Assembly: GCF_028023875.1 (NCBI RefSeq)
Contig: NZ_JAQIPB010000001.1
Span: 744,001 to 808,000, forward strand
Length of the DNA: 64,000 bases
Source of the DNA: Xenophilus arseniciresistens
GTDB lineage: Bacteria; Pseudomonadota; Gammaproteobacteria; Burkholderiales; Burkholderiaceae_C
Reading direction: 5' to 3'
The translations under genes were made by a program, and so were the position numbers. The notes under the pieces are model-generated. The model did not search any database. It worked only from the letters and a program-made list of their open reading frames with translations, and had not been told where the DNA came from. How positions within the stretch are numbered: the first letter of the stretch is position 1; every line of letters begins with the position of its first letter. Of the stretch, positions 53,693 through 60,931 are shown piece after piece.

Positions 53693-54376
53693 TCATGATA
53701 GCCGCTCGCCCTGCGTCAGAAGGCGCTCGGCCGGGCTCCAGCGCAGCGACATCCAGGCGTAGACGCCGCCCAGCAGCACGCCGCCCAGCACGTCCAGCGC
53801 CACATGCTGGCGCACCGCCAGGGTCGAGATGCAGATGGCCAGCAGCCACAGGGCGTTGAGGCCGCGCAGCCACGCCGGTGCGCCGATGAATCGCAGCGCG
53901 CGTTCGATCCACACGGCCGTGAAGACCGAGATCGCCACGTGCATCGACGGGCAGGCGTTGCCCGCGGCGTCGATGCCCTGCAGCAGGCCGAAGCCCGGCG
54001 CGCCCGCATCCACGGCCAGCGGCGGGATCTGCGTGGGCCAGAAATGGAACAGCGCCAGCCCCGTCAGGCACAGCGCGCCCGACCACAGCCCGTAGACCAG
54101 CAGCGCACGAAAGTCGCGCAGCAGCCCCGGCGCGATGCCCACGTAGAGCCACAGCGAAAGATAAGGACCCAGCATCCAGGGCATGAAGGGCACCCAGGCA
54201 TCGAGCGCCGTCAGCGGCATCACCGTGACCGGATGGACCGGGTTGCGCAGCGTGTGGAAGTAGCCGATGAAGAAGACCCAGACCCAGGCGGTGGTGCCCA
54301 GACCCTTGAGCCAGAACAGCCTGCGCACGCGCGCGCCCAGTTCGCGCGTCCAGGATTGGGAGACAGAGGCATGCAT
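53693..54376 (-). CDS. PAP2-family membrane phosphatase / phosphotransferase
   Basis: A 227-residue protein with about six transmembrane segments. CPSMHVAISVFTAVW and LAVRQHVALDVLGGVLLG form the PAP2 motifs 2 and 3 in the version seen in inositol-phosphotransferase (AUR1-like) and PAP2_C proteins. It could remove phosphate from a lipid phosphate or move a head group. It is upstream of and co-directional with the ACP-ketosynthase pair with 109 bases between, so a joint role in a minor lipid is possible. The start MHASVSQS at 54376 lacks a clear RBS. Confidence 0.85.
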   Translation of the reverse strand: MHASVSQSWTRELGARVRRLFWLKGLGTTAWVWVFFIGYFHTLRNPVHPVTVMPLTALDAWVPFMPWMLGPYLSLWLYVGIAPGLLRDFRALLVYGLWSGALCLTGLALFHFWPTQIPPLAVDAGAPGFGLLQGIDAAGNACPSMHVAISVFTAVWIERALRFIGAPAWLRGLNALWLLAICISTLAVRQHVALDVLGGVLLGGVYAWMSLRWSPAERLLTQGERLS

Positions 54377-54556
54377 GGGCGCGGAAGTATCGTGCAAGAG
54401 TTGGGGTGGCCTGCCGGCGTGGCGCGCATGGAACCCGCCGCAGGAAGCCCGCGATGCTGCCCGCCTTGTGTGACGGCTCGCAGCGCACACACGCGTGCGG
54501 CCTCCATCGCCCCTTCGTGGCCCCGCACGGGCAGCAGTGCGACACTGCGGCCCATC

Positions 54557-54991
54557 ATGTTCAATCCCACCCAGGAAGAAGTGCGGCGCTTCTTCTGCAA
54601 TGTCTACACCAAGAGCCGCGCCGGCCAGCCCATGGAGGCGCTGGAGATCATCGCGGCCGAATGGATCGCGCAGCACCCCGAGTACCACGCCGACCTGGCC
54701 GATGCCGATGCCGCCGTCAGCCGCGTGTACGACGGCAAGGACGGGCGCGAGAACCCCTTCCTTCACCTCTCGATGCACCTGTCGATCAGCGAGCAATGCT
54801 CCATCGACCAGCCGCGCGGCATCCGCCAGGCTGTTGAGCTGCTGGCGGCGCGCAGGGGTTCATTGCTGGAAGCGCACCACGAGGCCATGGAATGCCTGGG
54901 CCGCATGATGTGGGAAAGCCAGCGCGCCGGGCGTCCGCCCGACGGCATGGCCTATGTGGACTGCGTGCAGCGCCGCGCCACGCGGGATTGA
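54557..54991 (+). CDS. DUF1841-family protein
   Basis: The 144-residue protein has the DUF1841 pattern: MFNPTQEEVRRFFCNVYTKSRAGQPM, EIIAAEWIAQHPEYH, NPFLHLSMHLSISEQCSIDQPRGI and HHEAMECLGRMMWESQR. The repeated His/Glu spacing in the helical region could bind metal, but function is unknown. It is conserved as a single gene in many betaproteobacteria. It is convergent with the cytochrome gene, with a terminator between them. Confidence 0.9.
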   Translation: MFNPTQEEVRRFFCNVYTKSRAGQPMEALEIIAAEWIAQHPEYHADLADADAAVSRVYDGKDGRENPFLHLSMHLSISEQCSIDQPRGIRQAVELLAARRGSLLEAHHEAMECLGRMMWESQRAGRPPDGMAYVDCVQRRATRD

Positions 54992-55020
54992 CAAAAACGC
55001 CAGACGCAGCGCGCCTGGCG
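54992..55020 (-). terminator. Terminator of the cytochrome c gene
   Basis: On the minus strand CGCCAG (55015-55020) pairs with CTGGCG (54998-55003) and is followed by TTTTTG (54992-54997). It lies just after the stop of the dihaem cytochrome and overlaps the space to the convergent DUF1841 gene. Confidence 0.75.
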
Positions 55021-55031
55021 CCCCGCCTGCC

Positions 55032-55718
55032 CTACTTGCCAGCCGTGTGCAGGCGCGGCTCGGGCACCGTCTTGAGTTCGCCCGGCAGCGAGGCGATGTA
55101 GCGCGAGAGTTCGCGCAGCTCGGCCGGCGTGTAGGGCTTGCTCTGCAGGCCCATCACCGCGTTGGAGCGGCCCACCGTGGCATGGGTGCTGGCCTTGTAC
55201 GACTTCAGCGCCACATACAGGTAGTCGGCATGCTGACCCGCCAGCTTGGGCACGGTGCCGTCGTTGGGGGTGTTGAAGTTCGCACCGTGGCACTTGGTGC
55301 AGCTGTCGGCATTGCGCGCGATCAGCGACTGCAGACGCTCGCCCGGCTTGTTGGCCGGATCGGCCGGCACCGCGGCCGCGCCCTGCACCATGCCATGCTG
55401 ACTGTAGTAGGCCGCCAGGTCGGCGATGTCCTGCTCGGTCAGCGTGTCGGCGATGGCCCGCATCGTCGGATGGCGCCGGTCACCTGTCTTGTAGGCATTG
55501 AGAGCGGCCGAGATGTAGCTCGCGCTCTGGCCCGAAATCTTGGGCACCTTATGCACTTCGGGGAAGGAGGCCTGATAGCCCGGGATGCCATGGCAACCCA
55601 CGCACATCGCGGTCTTCTTGGCCCCGTCCTCCACCTTGCCGGAAGGGCTCTGGGCCAACGCCGAAGTGGTCGCAGAAGCGACAGCCAGGGCGAACATCGT
55701 GGTCAACAGCTTGTTCAT
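55032..55718 (-). CDS. Dihaem cytochrome c (c4-like)
   Basis: A 228-residue periplasmic protein with signal MNKLLTTMFALAVASATTSALA and two haem-binding sites, C39-VG-CH43 and C140-TK-CH144. The two halves repeat the pattern KxSGQSASYISAALNAYKTGDRRHP / KLAGQHADYLYVALKSYKAST, with Met ligands probably in HPTMRAI and SNAVMGL. This duplication is typical of cytochrome c4, which carries electrons to terminal oxidases such as cbb3. The ATG at 55718 follows a TATAAT element 49 bases upstream. Confidence 0.92.
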   Translation of the reverse strand: MNKLLTTMFALAVASATTSALAQSPSGKVEDGAKKTAMCVGCHGIPGYQASFPEVHKVPKISGQSASYISAALNAYKTGDRRHPTMRAIADTLTEQDIADLAAYYSQHGMVQGAAAVPADPANKPGERLQSLIARNADSCTKCHGANFNTPNDGTVPKLAGQHADYLYVALKSYKASTHATVGRSNAVMGLQSKPYTPAELRELSRYIASLPGELKTVPEPRLHTAGK

Positions 55719-55766
55719 TTTGCGCGCACAATCTGAAGCAGATCGGGGGTTCCCAACCTGCGATTG

Positions 55767-55772
55767 ATTATA
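55767..55772 (-). promoter_or_regulatory. Candidate -10 element for the cytochrome c gene
   Basis: The minus strand has a perfect TATAAT at 55767-55772, 49 bases before the cytochrome start, in a sequence otherwise very GC-rich. No convincing -35 box is seen at 16-18 bases, so an activator may be needed. Confidence 0.5.
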
Positions 55773-55874
55773 TGGGCCGCACCTGCAACGGCCCTTTGGC
55801 TCGCTGACCGGTCGGCGACTTTGCCGGCATCGGAATGATGCCTCTCCTCCCACCCTTTCATCCGCCCTCCTGTC

Positions 55875-56717
55875 ATGAAATTCAAGGGTTCCGACAATTA
55901 CGTGGCCACGCAGGACCTGATGCTGGCCGTCAATGCCGCCATCACGCTCAAGCGTCCGCTGCTCGTCAAGGGCGAGCCCGGCACCGGCAAGACCATGCTG
56001 GCCGAGGAAGTCTCCACCGCGCTGGGTCTGCCGCTGCTGCAGTGGCACATCAAGTCCACCACCAAGGCGCAGCAGGGCCTGTACGAGTACGACGCCGTGA
56101 GCCGCCTGCGCGACTCGCAACTCGGTGACGAGCGGGTCAAGGACATCCACAACTACATCGTCAAGGGTGTGCTGTGGCAGGCCTTCACCTCCGACCAACC
56201 GGTGGCATTGTTGATCGACGAGATCGACAAGGCGGATATCGAATTCCCCAACGACCTGTTGCGCGAAATCGACCGCATGGAGTTTTACTGCTACGAGACG
56301 CGCGAGATGATCCGCGCCAAGCACCGCCCGCTGGTGTTCATCACCTCCAACAACGAGAAGGAGCTGCCCGACGCCTTCCTGCGGCGCTGCTTCTTCCACT
56401 ACATCAAGTTCCCCGATGCGGAGACGATGAAGAGCATCGTCGCGGTGCACTTCCCGGGCCTGAAGCAGGAACTGCTGGCCGCGGCGATGAAGACCTTCTA
56501 CGACGTGCGCAACCTGCCCGGCCTGAAGAAAAAGCCCTCCACCAGCGAACTGCTCGATTGGCTCAAGCTGCTGGTGGCCGAGGACATTCCGCTCGAGGCG
56601 CTGCAGAGCAAGGACGACAAAGTGGCCGTGCCGCCGCTGGTGGGCGCGCTGCTCAAGAACGAACAGGACGTGACCCTGTTCGAGAAGCTGGTCTTCATGC
56701 AGCGGCACAACCGCTGA
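55875..56717 (+). CDS. MoxR-family AAA+ ATPase
   Basis: The 280-residue AAA+ protein has Walker A GEPGTGKT (33-40), Walker B LLIDEIDK (112-119), sensor 1 FITSNNEKELPDAFLRRC and sensor 2 near the C-terminus. MoxR ATPases act as chaperones that insert cofactors or remodel partners with VWA-domain proteins. The VWA partner is encoded at 57643-58830, separated by two small genes. Length and motif spacing are normal for the MRP/APE2220-like subgroup. Target enzyme unknown. Confidence 0.93.
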   Translation: MKFKGSDNYVATQDLMLAVNAAITLKRPLLVKGEPGTGKTMLAEEVSTALGLPLLQWHIKSTTKAQQGLYEYDAVSRLRDSQLGDERVKDIHNYIVKGVLWQAFTSDQPVALLIDEIDKADIEFPNDLLREIDRMEFYCYETREMIRAKHRPLVFITSNNEKELPDAFLRRCFFHYIKFPDAETMKSIVAVHFPGLKQELLAAAMKTFYDVRNLPGLKKKPSTSELLDWLKLLVAEDIPLEALQSKDDKVAVPPLVGALLKNEQDVTLFEKLVFMQRHNR

Positions 56718-56733
56718 AGCGGGTCTGCACGCC

Positions 56734-56991
56734 ATGGCCCGCCCCACGCCGCCCGCAAGCCCGCCGGTCAGCCAGTTGATGGTGCTGGGCCTGGCCCAGG
56801 CCGTGGCCTTCTTCGTCGGCGCGCTGCTGGGCCGCTGGCTGGGCCTGGCGCTGGGCTGGGATGCCTTCGGCCCCGAAGGCTACACGGGCCGCGCCATGGG
56901 CGGCATCGCGCTGATCGGCATCGGCGGCGGAGGTGGCGTGCAACTGGCGCGCACCTGGTACAGGCGGCGCTACGGCACGCCGCCGGTCTGA
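56734..56991 (+). CDS. Small membrane protein, unknown (85 aa)
   Basis: An 85-residue protein with two hydrophobic segments (about 15-40 QLMVLGLAQAVAFFVGALLG and 53-70 RAMGGIALIGIGGGGGV) and a basic tail. It starts 16 bases after moxR and its stop overlaps the GNAT start (TGATG), so it is transcribed with them. No family recognised. Gly-rich helix packing suggests a small two-helix membrane protein. Confidence 0.7.
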   Translation: MARPTPPASPPVSQLMVLGLAQAVAFFVGALLGRWLGLALGWDAFGPEGYTGRAMGGIALIGIGGGGGVQLARTWYRRRYGTPPV

Positions 56992-57617
56992 TGGCCTCGT
57001 CCATGAGTTCCTCCTCATCCTCCTTTGCCATAGCGCCCGTCGAGCTTGGCCTGCGTGACGTGAAGCTGGTGCCGCTGGCCCTGTCGCACGAAGCCGGCCT
57101 GGCCGCCGCAGCCGCCGACGGCGAGCTGTGGAAGCTGCGCGTGACCTCCGTGCCCGCGCCGGGCGAAACGCGCGCCTACATCGAGTCGGCCTTGAAGATG
57201 CGCGAAGAGGGCAACCGCTTTGCCTTTGCCGTGACCGACGAGGCCACGGGCGAAGTGCTGGGCAGCACCAGCTACCACGACATCCTGCCCGCCGTGCGGC
57301 GCGTGGAGATCGGCTACACCTGGTATGCCAAGCGCTGCCAGCGCACGCACATCAACACCACCTGCAAACTGCTGATGCTGCAGCATGCCTTCGAGCAGTT
57401 GGGCTGCCATGTGGTGGGCTGGCGCACCGACAACTTCAACTTCGCGTCGCAGGCGGCCATCGAGCGGCTGGGCGCGAAGAAGGACGGCGTGATCCGCGGC
57501 CATGCCCTGCGCCGCGACGGCACGATCCGCGACACCGTGATGTACAGCCTGCGCAGCGGCGAATGGCCCGAAGCGAAGGCGCAGTTGCTGTACCTGCTGG
57601 ACAAGCCCCGGGGCTGA
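56991..57617 (+). CDS. GNAT-family N-acetyltransferase (RimJ/RimL-like)
   Basis: A 208-residue acetyltransferase of the RimJ/RimL type. VTDEATGEVLGSTSYHDI, RRVEIGYTWYAKRCQRTHINTTCKLLMLQHAFEQLGCHVVGWRTD and ASQAAIERLGAKKDGVIRGHALRRDGTIRDTVMYSL follow the family pattern, though the usual acetyl-CoA QRxGxG/A is replaced by RCQRTHIN, as in the YdfB-like subgroup. Substrate unknown. The start overlaps the preceding stop (TGATG); ATG 57003 is an alternative. Confidence 0.88.
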   Translation: MASSMSSSSSSFAIAPVELGLRDVKLVPLALSHEAGLAAAAADGELWKLRVTSVPAPGETRAYIESALKMREEGNRFAFAVTDEATGEVLGSTSYHDILPAVRRVEIGYTWYAKRCQRTHINTTCKLLMLQHAFEQLGCHVVGWRTDNFNFASQAAIERLGAKKDGVIRGHALRRDGTIRDTVMYSLRSGEWPEAKAQLLYLLDKPRG

Positions 57618-57642
57618 TGAAAGCCCGAACAGGAGATCCGCG

Positions 57643-58830
57643 ATGCTGATCGACTTCTTCTACACCCTGCGCGCGGCCAAGCTGCCGGTGTCGGTCAAGG
57701 AATACCTGACCTTGCTGGAAGCGCTGCAGTCCGATGTGGTGGGTCCGAACTCGGACGACGCCTACAGCATGGACGACTTCTATTACCTGAGCCGCACGGC
57801 GCTGGTGAAGGACGAGAAGCACTACGACAAGTTCGACCGCGCCTTTGCGGCCTACTTCAAGGGCGTGGAGATGCTCACGGACTTCACCAAGGAAGTGCCG
57901 CTGGACTGGCTGCGCCAGACGCTGGAGAAGGAGCTTACGCCCGAGGAGAAGGCCGCCATCGAGAAGATGGGCTGGGACGAGCTGATGGCAACGCTCAAGA
58001 AGCGCTTCGAGGAGCAGAAGGAGCGCCACGAGGGCGGCAGCAAGTGGATCGGCACCGGCGGCACCTCGCCCTTCGGCCACGGCGGCTACAACCCGCAGGG
58101 CATCCGCATCGGCGGCCAGGGCAAGAACAAGAGCGCGGTGAAGGTCTGGGACCAGCGCGCCTACAAGGACTACGACGACAGCCAGGAGCTGGGCACGCGC
58201 AACATCAAGATGGCGCTGCGCCGGCTGCGCCGCTTTGCGCGCGAGGGCCATGAGGACGAGCTGGACCTCGACGAGACCATCAGCCGCACCGCCGCCAACG
58301 CCGGCTACCTCGATATCAAGATGCGGCCCGAGCGGCACAACAACGTCAAGGTGCTGCTGCTGATGGACGTGGGCGGCACCATGGACGAACACGTCGCGCG
58401 CGTGGAGGAGCTGTTCTCGGCCGTCAAGACCGAGTTCAAGCACCTGGAGTTCTATTACTTCCACAACTGCGTCTACGACTTCATGTGGAAGAACAACCGG
58501 CGCCGCTTCTCCGAGAAGTTCGCAACCTGGGACGTGATCCGCAAGTACAACAAGGACTACAAGCTGATCTTCGTGGGCGACGCCACCATGAGCCCCTACG
58601 AGATCCTGCAGCCCGGTGGCAGCGTGGAATACAACAACGAGGAAGCCGGCGCCGAATGGCTGCAGCGCCTGACGCACGCCTTCCCCAAGTTCGCCTGGAT
58701 CAACCCTGAGCCGCAGGGCGTGTGGCAGTACCGCCAGAGCATTTCGGTGGTGCAGCAGCTCATGAGCCAGCGCATGTTCCCGCTCACGCTCAAGGGGCTT
58801 GAAGACGCGATGCGCCTGCTGTCGAAGTAA
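57643..58830 (+). CDS. VWA-domain CoxE-like protein, partner of MoxR
   Basis: A 395-residue protein. The N-terminal helical half (FFYTLRAAKLPVSVKEYLTLLEAL) and central region QELGTRNIKMALRRLRRFAREG precede a von Willebrand A domain at about 232-395. Its metal site reads D242-V-G-G-T in LLLMDVGGTMD, a variant of DxSxS. Proteins of this CoxE type work with MoxR ATPases, as in CO dehydrogenase CoxDE and nitric oxide reductase NorQD. No such target enzyme is adjacent. It is the last gene of the moxR run and lies 88 bases before tamA. Confidence 0.9.
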   Translation: MLIDFFYTLRAAKLPVSVKEYLTLLEALQSDVVGPNSDDAYSMDDFYYLSRTALVKDEKHYDKFDRAFAAYFKGVEMLTDFTKEVPLDWLRQTLEKELTPEEKAAIEKMGWDELMATLKKRFEEQKERHEGGSKWIGTGGTSPFGHGGYNPQGIRIGGQGKNKSAVKVWDQRAYKDYDDSQELGTRNIKMALRRLRRFAREGHEDELDLDETISRTAANAGYLDIKMRPERHNNVKVLLLMDVGGTMDEHVARVEELFSAVKTEFKHLEFYYFHNCVYDFMWKNNRRRFSEKFATWDVIRKYNKDYKLIFVGDATMSPYEILQPGGSVEYNNEEAGAEWLQRLTHAFPKFAWINPEPQGVWQYRQSISVVQQLMSQRMFPLTLKGLEDAMRLLSK

Positions 58831-58918
58831 GGACGGGTTCTGAGTCCATCTCCGACATCGGGGCTTGTCCCCGGATGTCAGAATTCCTCCCATGCACAGG
58901 GCGGCGCGACGTTCTCCG

Positions 58919-60901
58919 ATGACCCCCACGCCGGCCTGCCAGCCGGCGTTTTTTTGCCGGCCCACACCCCTTCATGCGGATGTGTCGGGCCGCTGGCGGC
59001 TGCCCGCGTCGGGGTGGCTGCTGGTGCTGGCCCTGCTGCTGCTGATGCTGCTGCAGGGCTGCAGCCTGCTGCCCGGGCGCGGGGATGCGGCGGCCGAAGC
59101 GGACGCCAGCGCCTCGGCCGTGCAGGCCGATGCGCCAGGCAGCGCGCCCGCGCCGGAAAACCACGCGTTCAGCGTCGAGGTGCTGGCGGACGACGACGAG
59201 CTGCGCGAGCTGCTGGAAAAGCACCTGGAGCTGCAGCGCTACCGGCAGCTCGATGACCTGGAACTGGCCGAAGTCTCGCGCCTGATGGTGGCGGCCGAGG
59301 CCAACGCGCGCCAGTTGCTGGCCACGCAGGGCTACTTCACGCCCGCGCTCACGCTGGAGCTGCAGGACCGGCCCGAAGACCGCAAGGCGCCGCACCGCAT
59401 CGTGGTGCGCGTGCAGCCCGGCGAGCGCACGCAGGTGGAGGCGGTGCAGGTGGATTTCGCCGGCCCCATCACCAGCGATGAAGACGCGCGCGTGCAGCGC
59501 GAGCTGATCCGCAGCGGCTGGAGCCTGGCACCGGGCCAGGTGTTCACGCAGCAGAGTTGGGACAACGCCAAGACCGTGGGCCTGCGCGCCCTGACGGCCC
59601 GGCGCTTTCCCACCGGCAGCGTGCAGTTCAGCCGCGCCGACATCGATGCCGACCGCAGCCGCGCGCGCCTGTCGGTCACCTACCACTCGGGCCCGGCCTA
59701 CCGCTTCGGCGCACTGCAGTTGCGCGGCGCCGAGCGCTACGACGCCGACGGCGCGCGCCGCATCGCGCGCGTGCCCACGGGCGAGGTGTATGACCAGCAG
59801 AAGCTGCTCGACGCGCAGCAGCGCCTGGCCAGCAGCGGCTACTACGACTCGGTCTTCCTCACGCTGGACACCGAGCAGGGCCTGCCCACCTTCGCCCCCG
59901 TGATCGCCCAGGTGCGCGAGGCGCCCTACCAGAAGGTGGTGCTGGGCGTGGGCTTCACCACCGACAACGGCCCGCGCGTGTCGGTGGACCACATCCACAA
60001 CCGCATGCCGCTGCTGGGCTGGCGCGCCGTCTCCAAGCTCTCGGTGGAGCGCGACACGCAGGTGCTCAACACCACCTGGACCTCGCTGCCCGGCGAAAGC
60101 GGCTGGCGCTGGGGCGCGCTGGGCGAGCTGAAGAAGGAGCAGGCCGGCACCTACGACGTGAACAGCGGCCGCGTGCGCTACGGCCTGAGCAAGGCCGGCG
60201 ACCACATCGACTACGCCACCTTCCTCCAGTACGACTATGCCGAGAACGTGGGCGAAAGCGCGCCGCCCTCGGCCTCTGCGCTGAGCGTGAACTGGCACTG
60301 GACGGGCCGCTACTTCGACGACGCCGGCGCGCCGCGCCGCGGCTGGGGCCTGGCGCTGGAGCTGGGCGCGGGCTATGCGCTGTCGGGCCAGCGCCTGCCC
60401 TTCACGCGCGCCTATGCGCGCTGGCTGGGCGTGGTGCCGCTGGGCCGGGCCGAGCCCGGCGAGGGCTCGCTCGACGCGCGCCGCTCGCGCCTGGCGCTGC
60501 GCGCGGAGCTGGGCGGCGTGGTGGCCAAGGACTCGGCCCGCATCCCCAGCACCTTGCTCTTCTTGACCGGCGGCGACACCAGCGTGCGCGGCTACAGCTA
60601 CCGCCAGATCGGCACGCTCGATGCCGTGGGTGCCACGGTGGCCGGCCGCTACATGGCCGTCGCCAGCGTGGAATGGCAGCGGCCCGTGGTGTGGAACGGC
60701 AAGCGCACCGACTGGGAGAGCGTGGCCTTCGTGGATGCGGGCGCCGTGGCCGACAAGGCCAATGCGCTGAACAAGTTCAAGGTCGGCGTGGGCGTGGGCG
60801 CGCGCTGGGCCAGCCCCGTGGGGCCGGTGCAGGCCGATCTGGCCTACGGCGTGGACGTCAAGAAATTCAGGCTGCACCTGCGCCTGGGCTTCTCTTTCTG
60901 A
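58919..60901 (+). CDS. tamA: TamA, outer membrane assembly protein of the Omp85 family
   Basis: A 660-residue Omp85/BamA-like protein. The N-terminal signal ends in a lipobox-like LLQGC (about residue 48), followed by POTRA domains (FSVEVLADDDELRELLEKHL; TQVEAVQVDFAGP; YRFGALQLRGAERYDADGARRIARV) and a 16-stranded barrel with the conserved loop GGDTSVRGYSYRQIG and a terminal aromatic residue (LHLRLGFSF). TamA-TamB transports lipids or assembles outer membrane proteins. Start is ATG 58919; 58892 is also open. tamB follows after 30 bases. The lipobox is unusual for E. coli TamA but may simply be a short signal. Confidence 0.92.
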   Translation: MTPTPACQPAFFCRPTPLHADVSGRWRLPASGWLLVLALLLLMLLQGCSLLPGRGDAAAEADASASAVQADAPGSAPAPENHAFSVEVLADDDELRELLEKHLELQRYRQLDDLELAEVSRLMVAAEANARQLLATQGYFTPALTLELQDRPEDRKAPHRIVVRVQPGERTQVEAVQVDFAGPITSDEDARVQRELIRSGWSLAPGQVFTQQSWDNAKTVGLRALTARRFPTGSVQFSRADIDADRSRARLSVTYHSGPAYRFGALQLRGAERYDADGARRIARVPTGEVYDQQKLLDAQQRLASSGYYDSVFLTLDTEQGLPTFAPVIAQVREAPYQKVVLGVGFTTDNGPRVSVDHIHNRMPLLGWRAVSKLSVERDTQVLNTTWTSLPGESGWRWGALGELKKEQAGTYDVNSGRVRYGLSKAGDHIDYATFLQYDYAENVGESAPPSASALSVNWHWTGRYFDDAGAPRRGWGLALELGAGYALSGQRLPFTRAYARWLGVVPLGRAEPGEGSLDARRSRLALRAELGGVVAKDSARIPSTLLFLTGGDTSVRGYSYRQIGTLDAVGATVAGRYMAVASVEWQRPVVWNGKRTDWESVAFVDAGAVADKANALNKFKVGVGVGARWASPVGPVQADLAYGVDVKKFRLHLRLGFSF

Positions 60902-60931
60902 TCGGCTTTTTTCTGCCGCGTTTTTTTTCCG

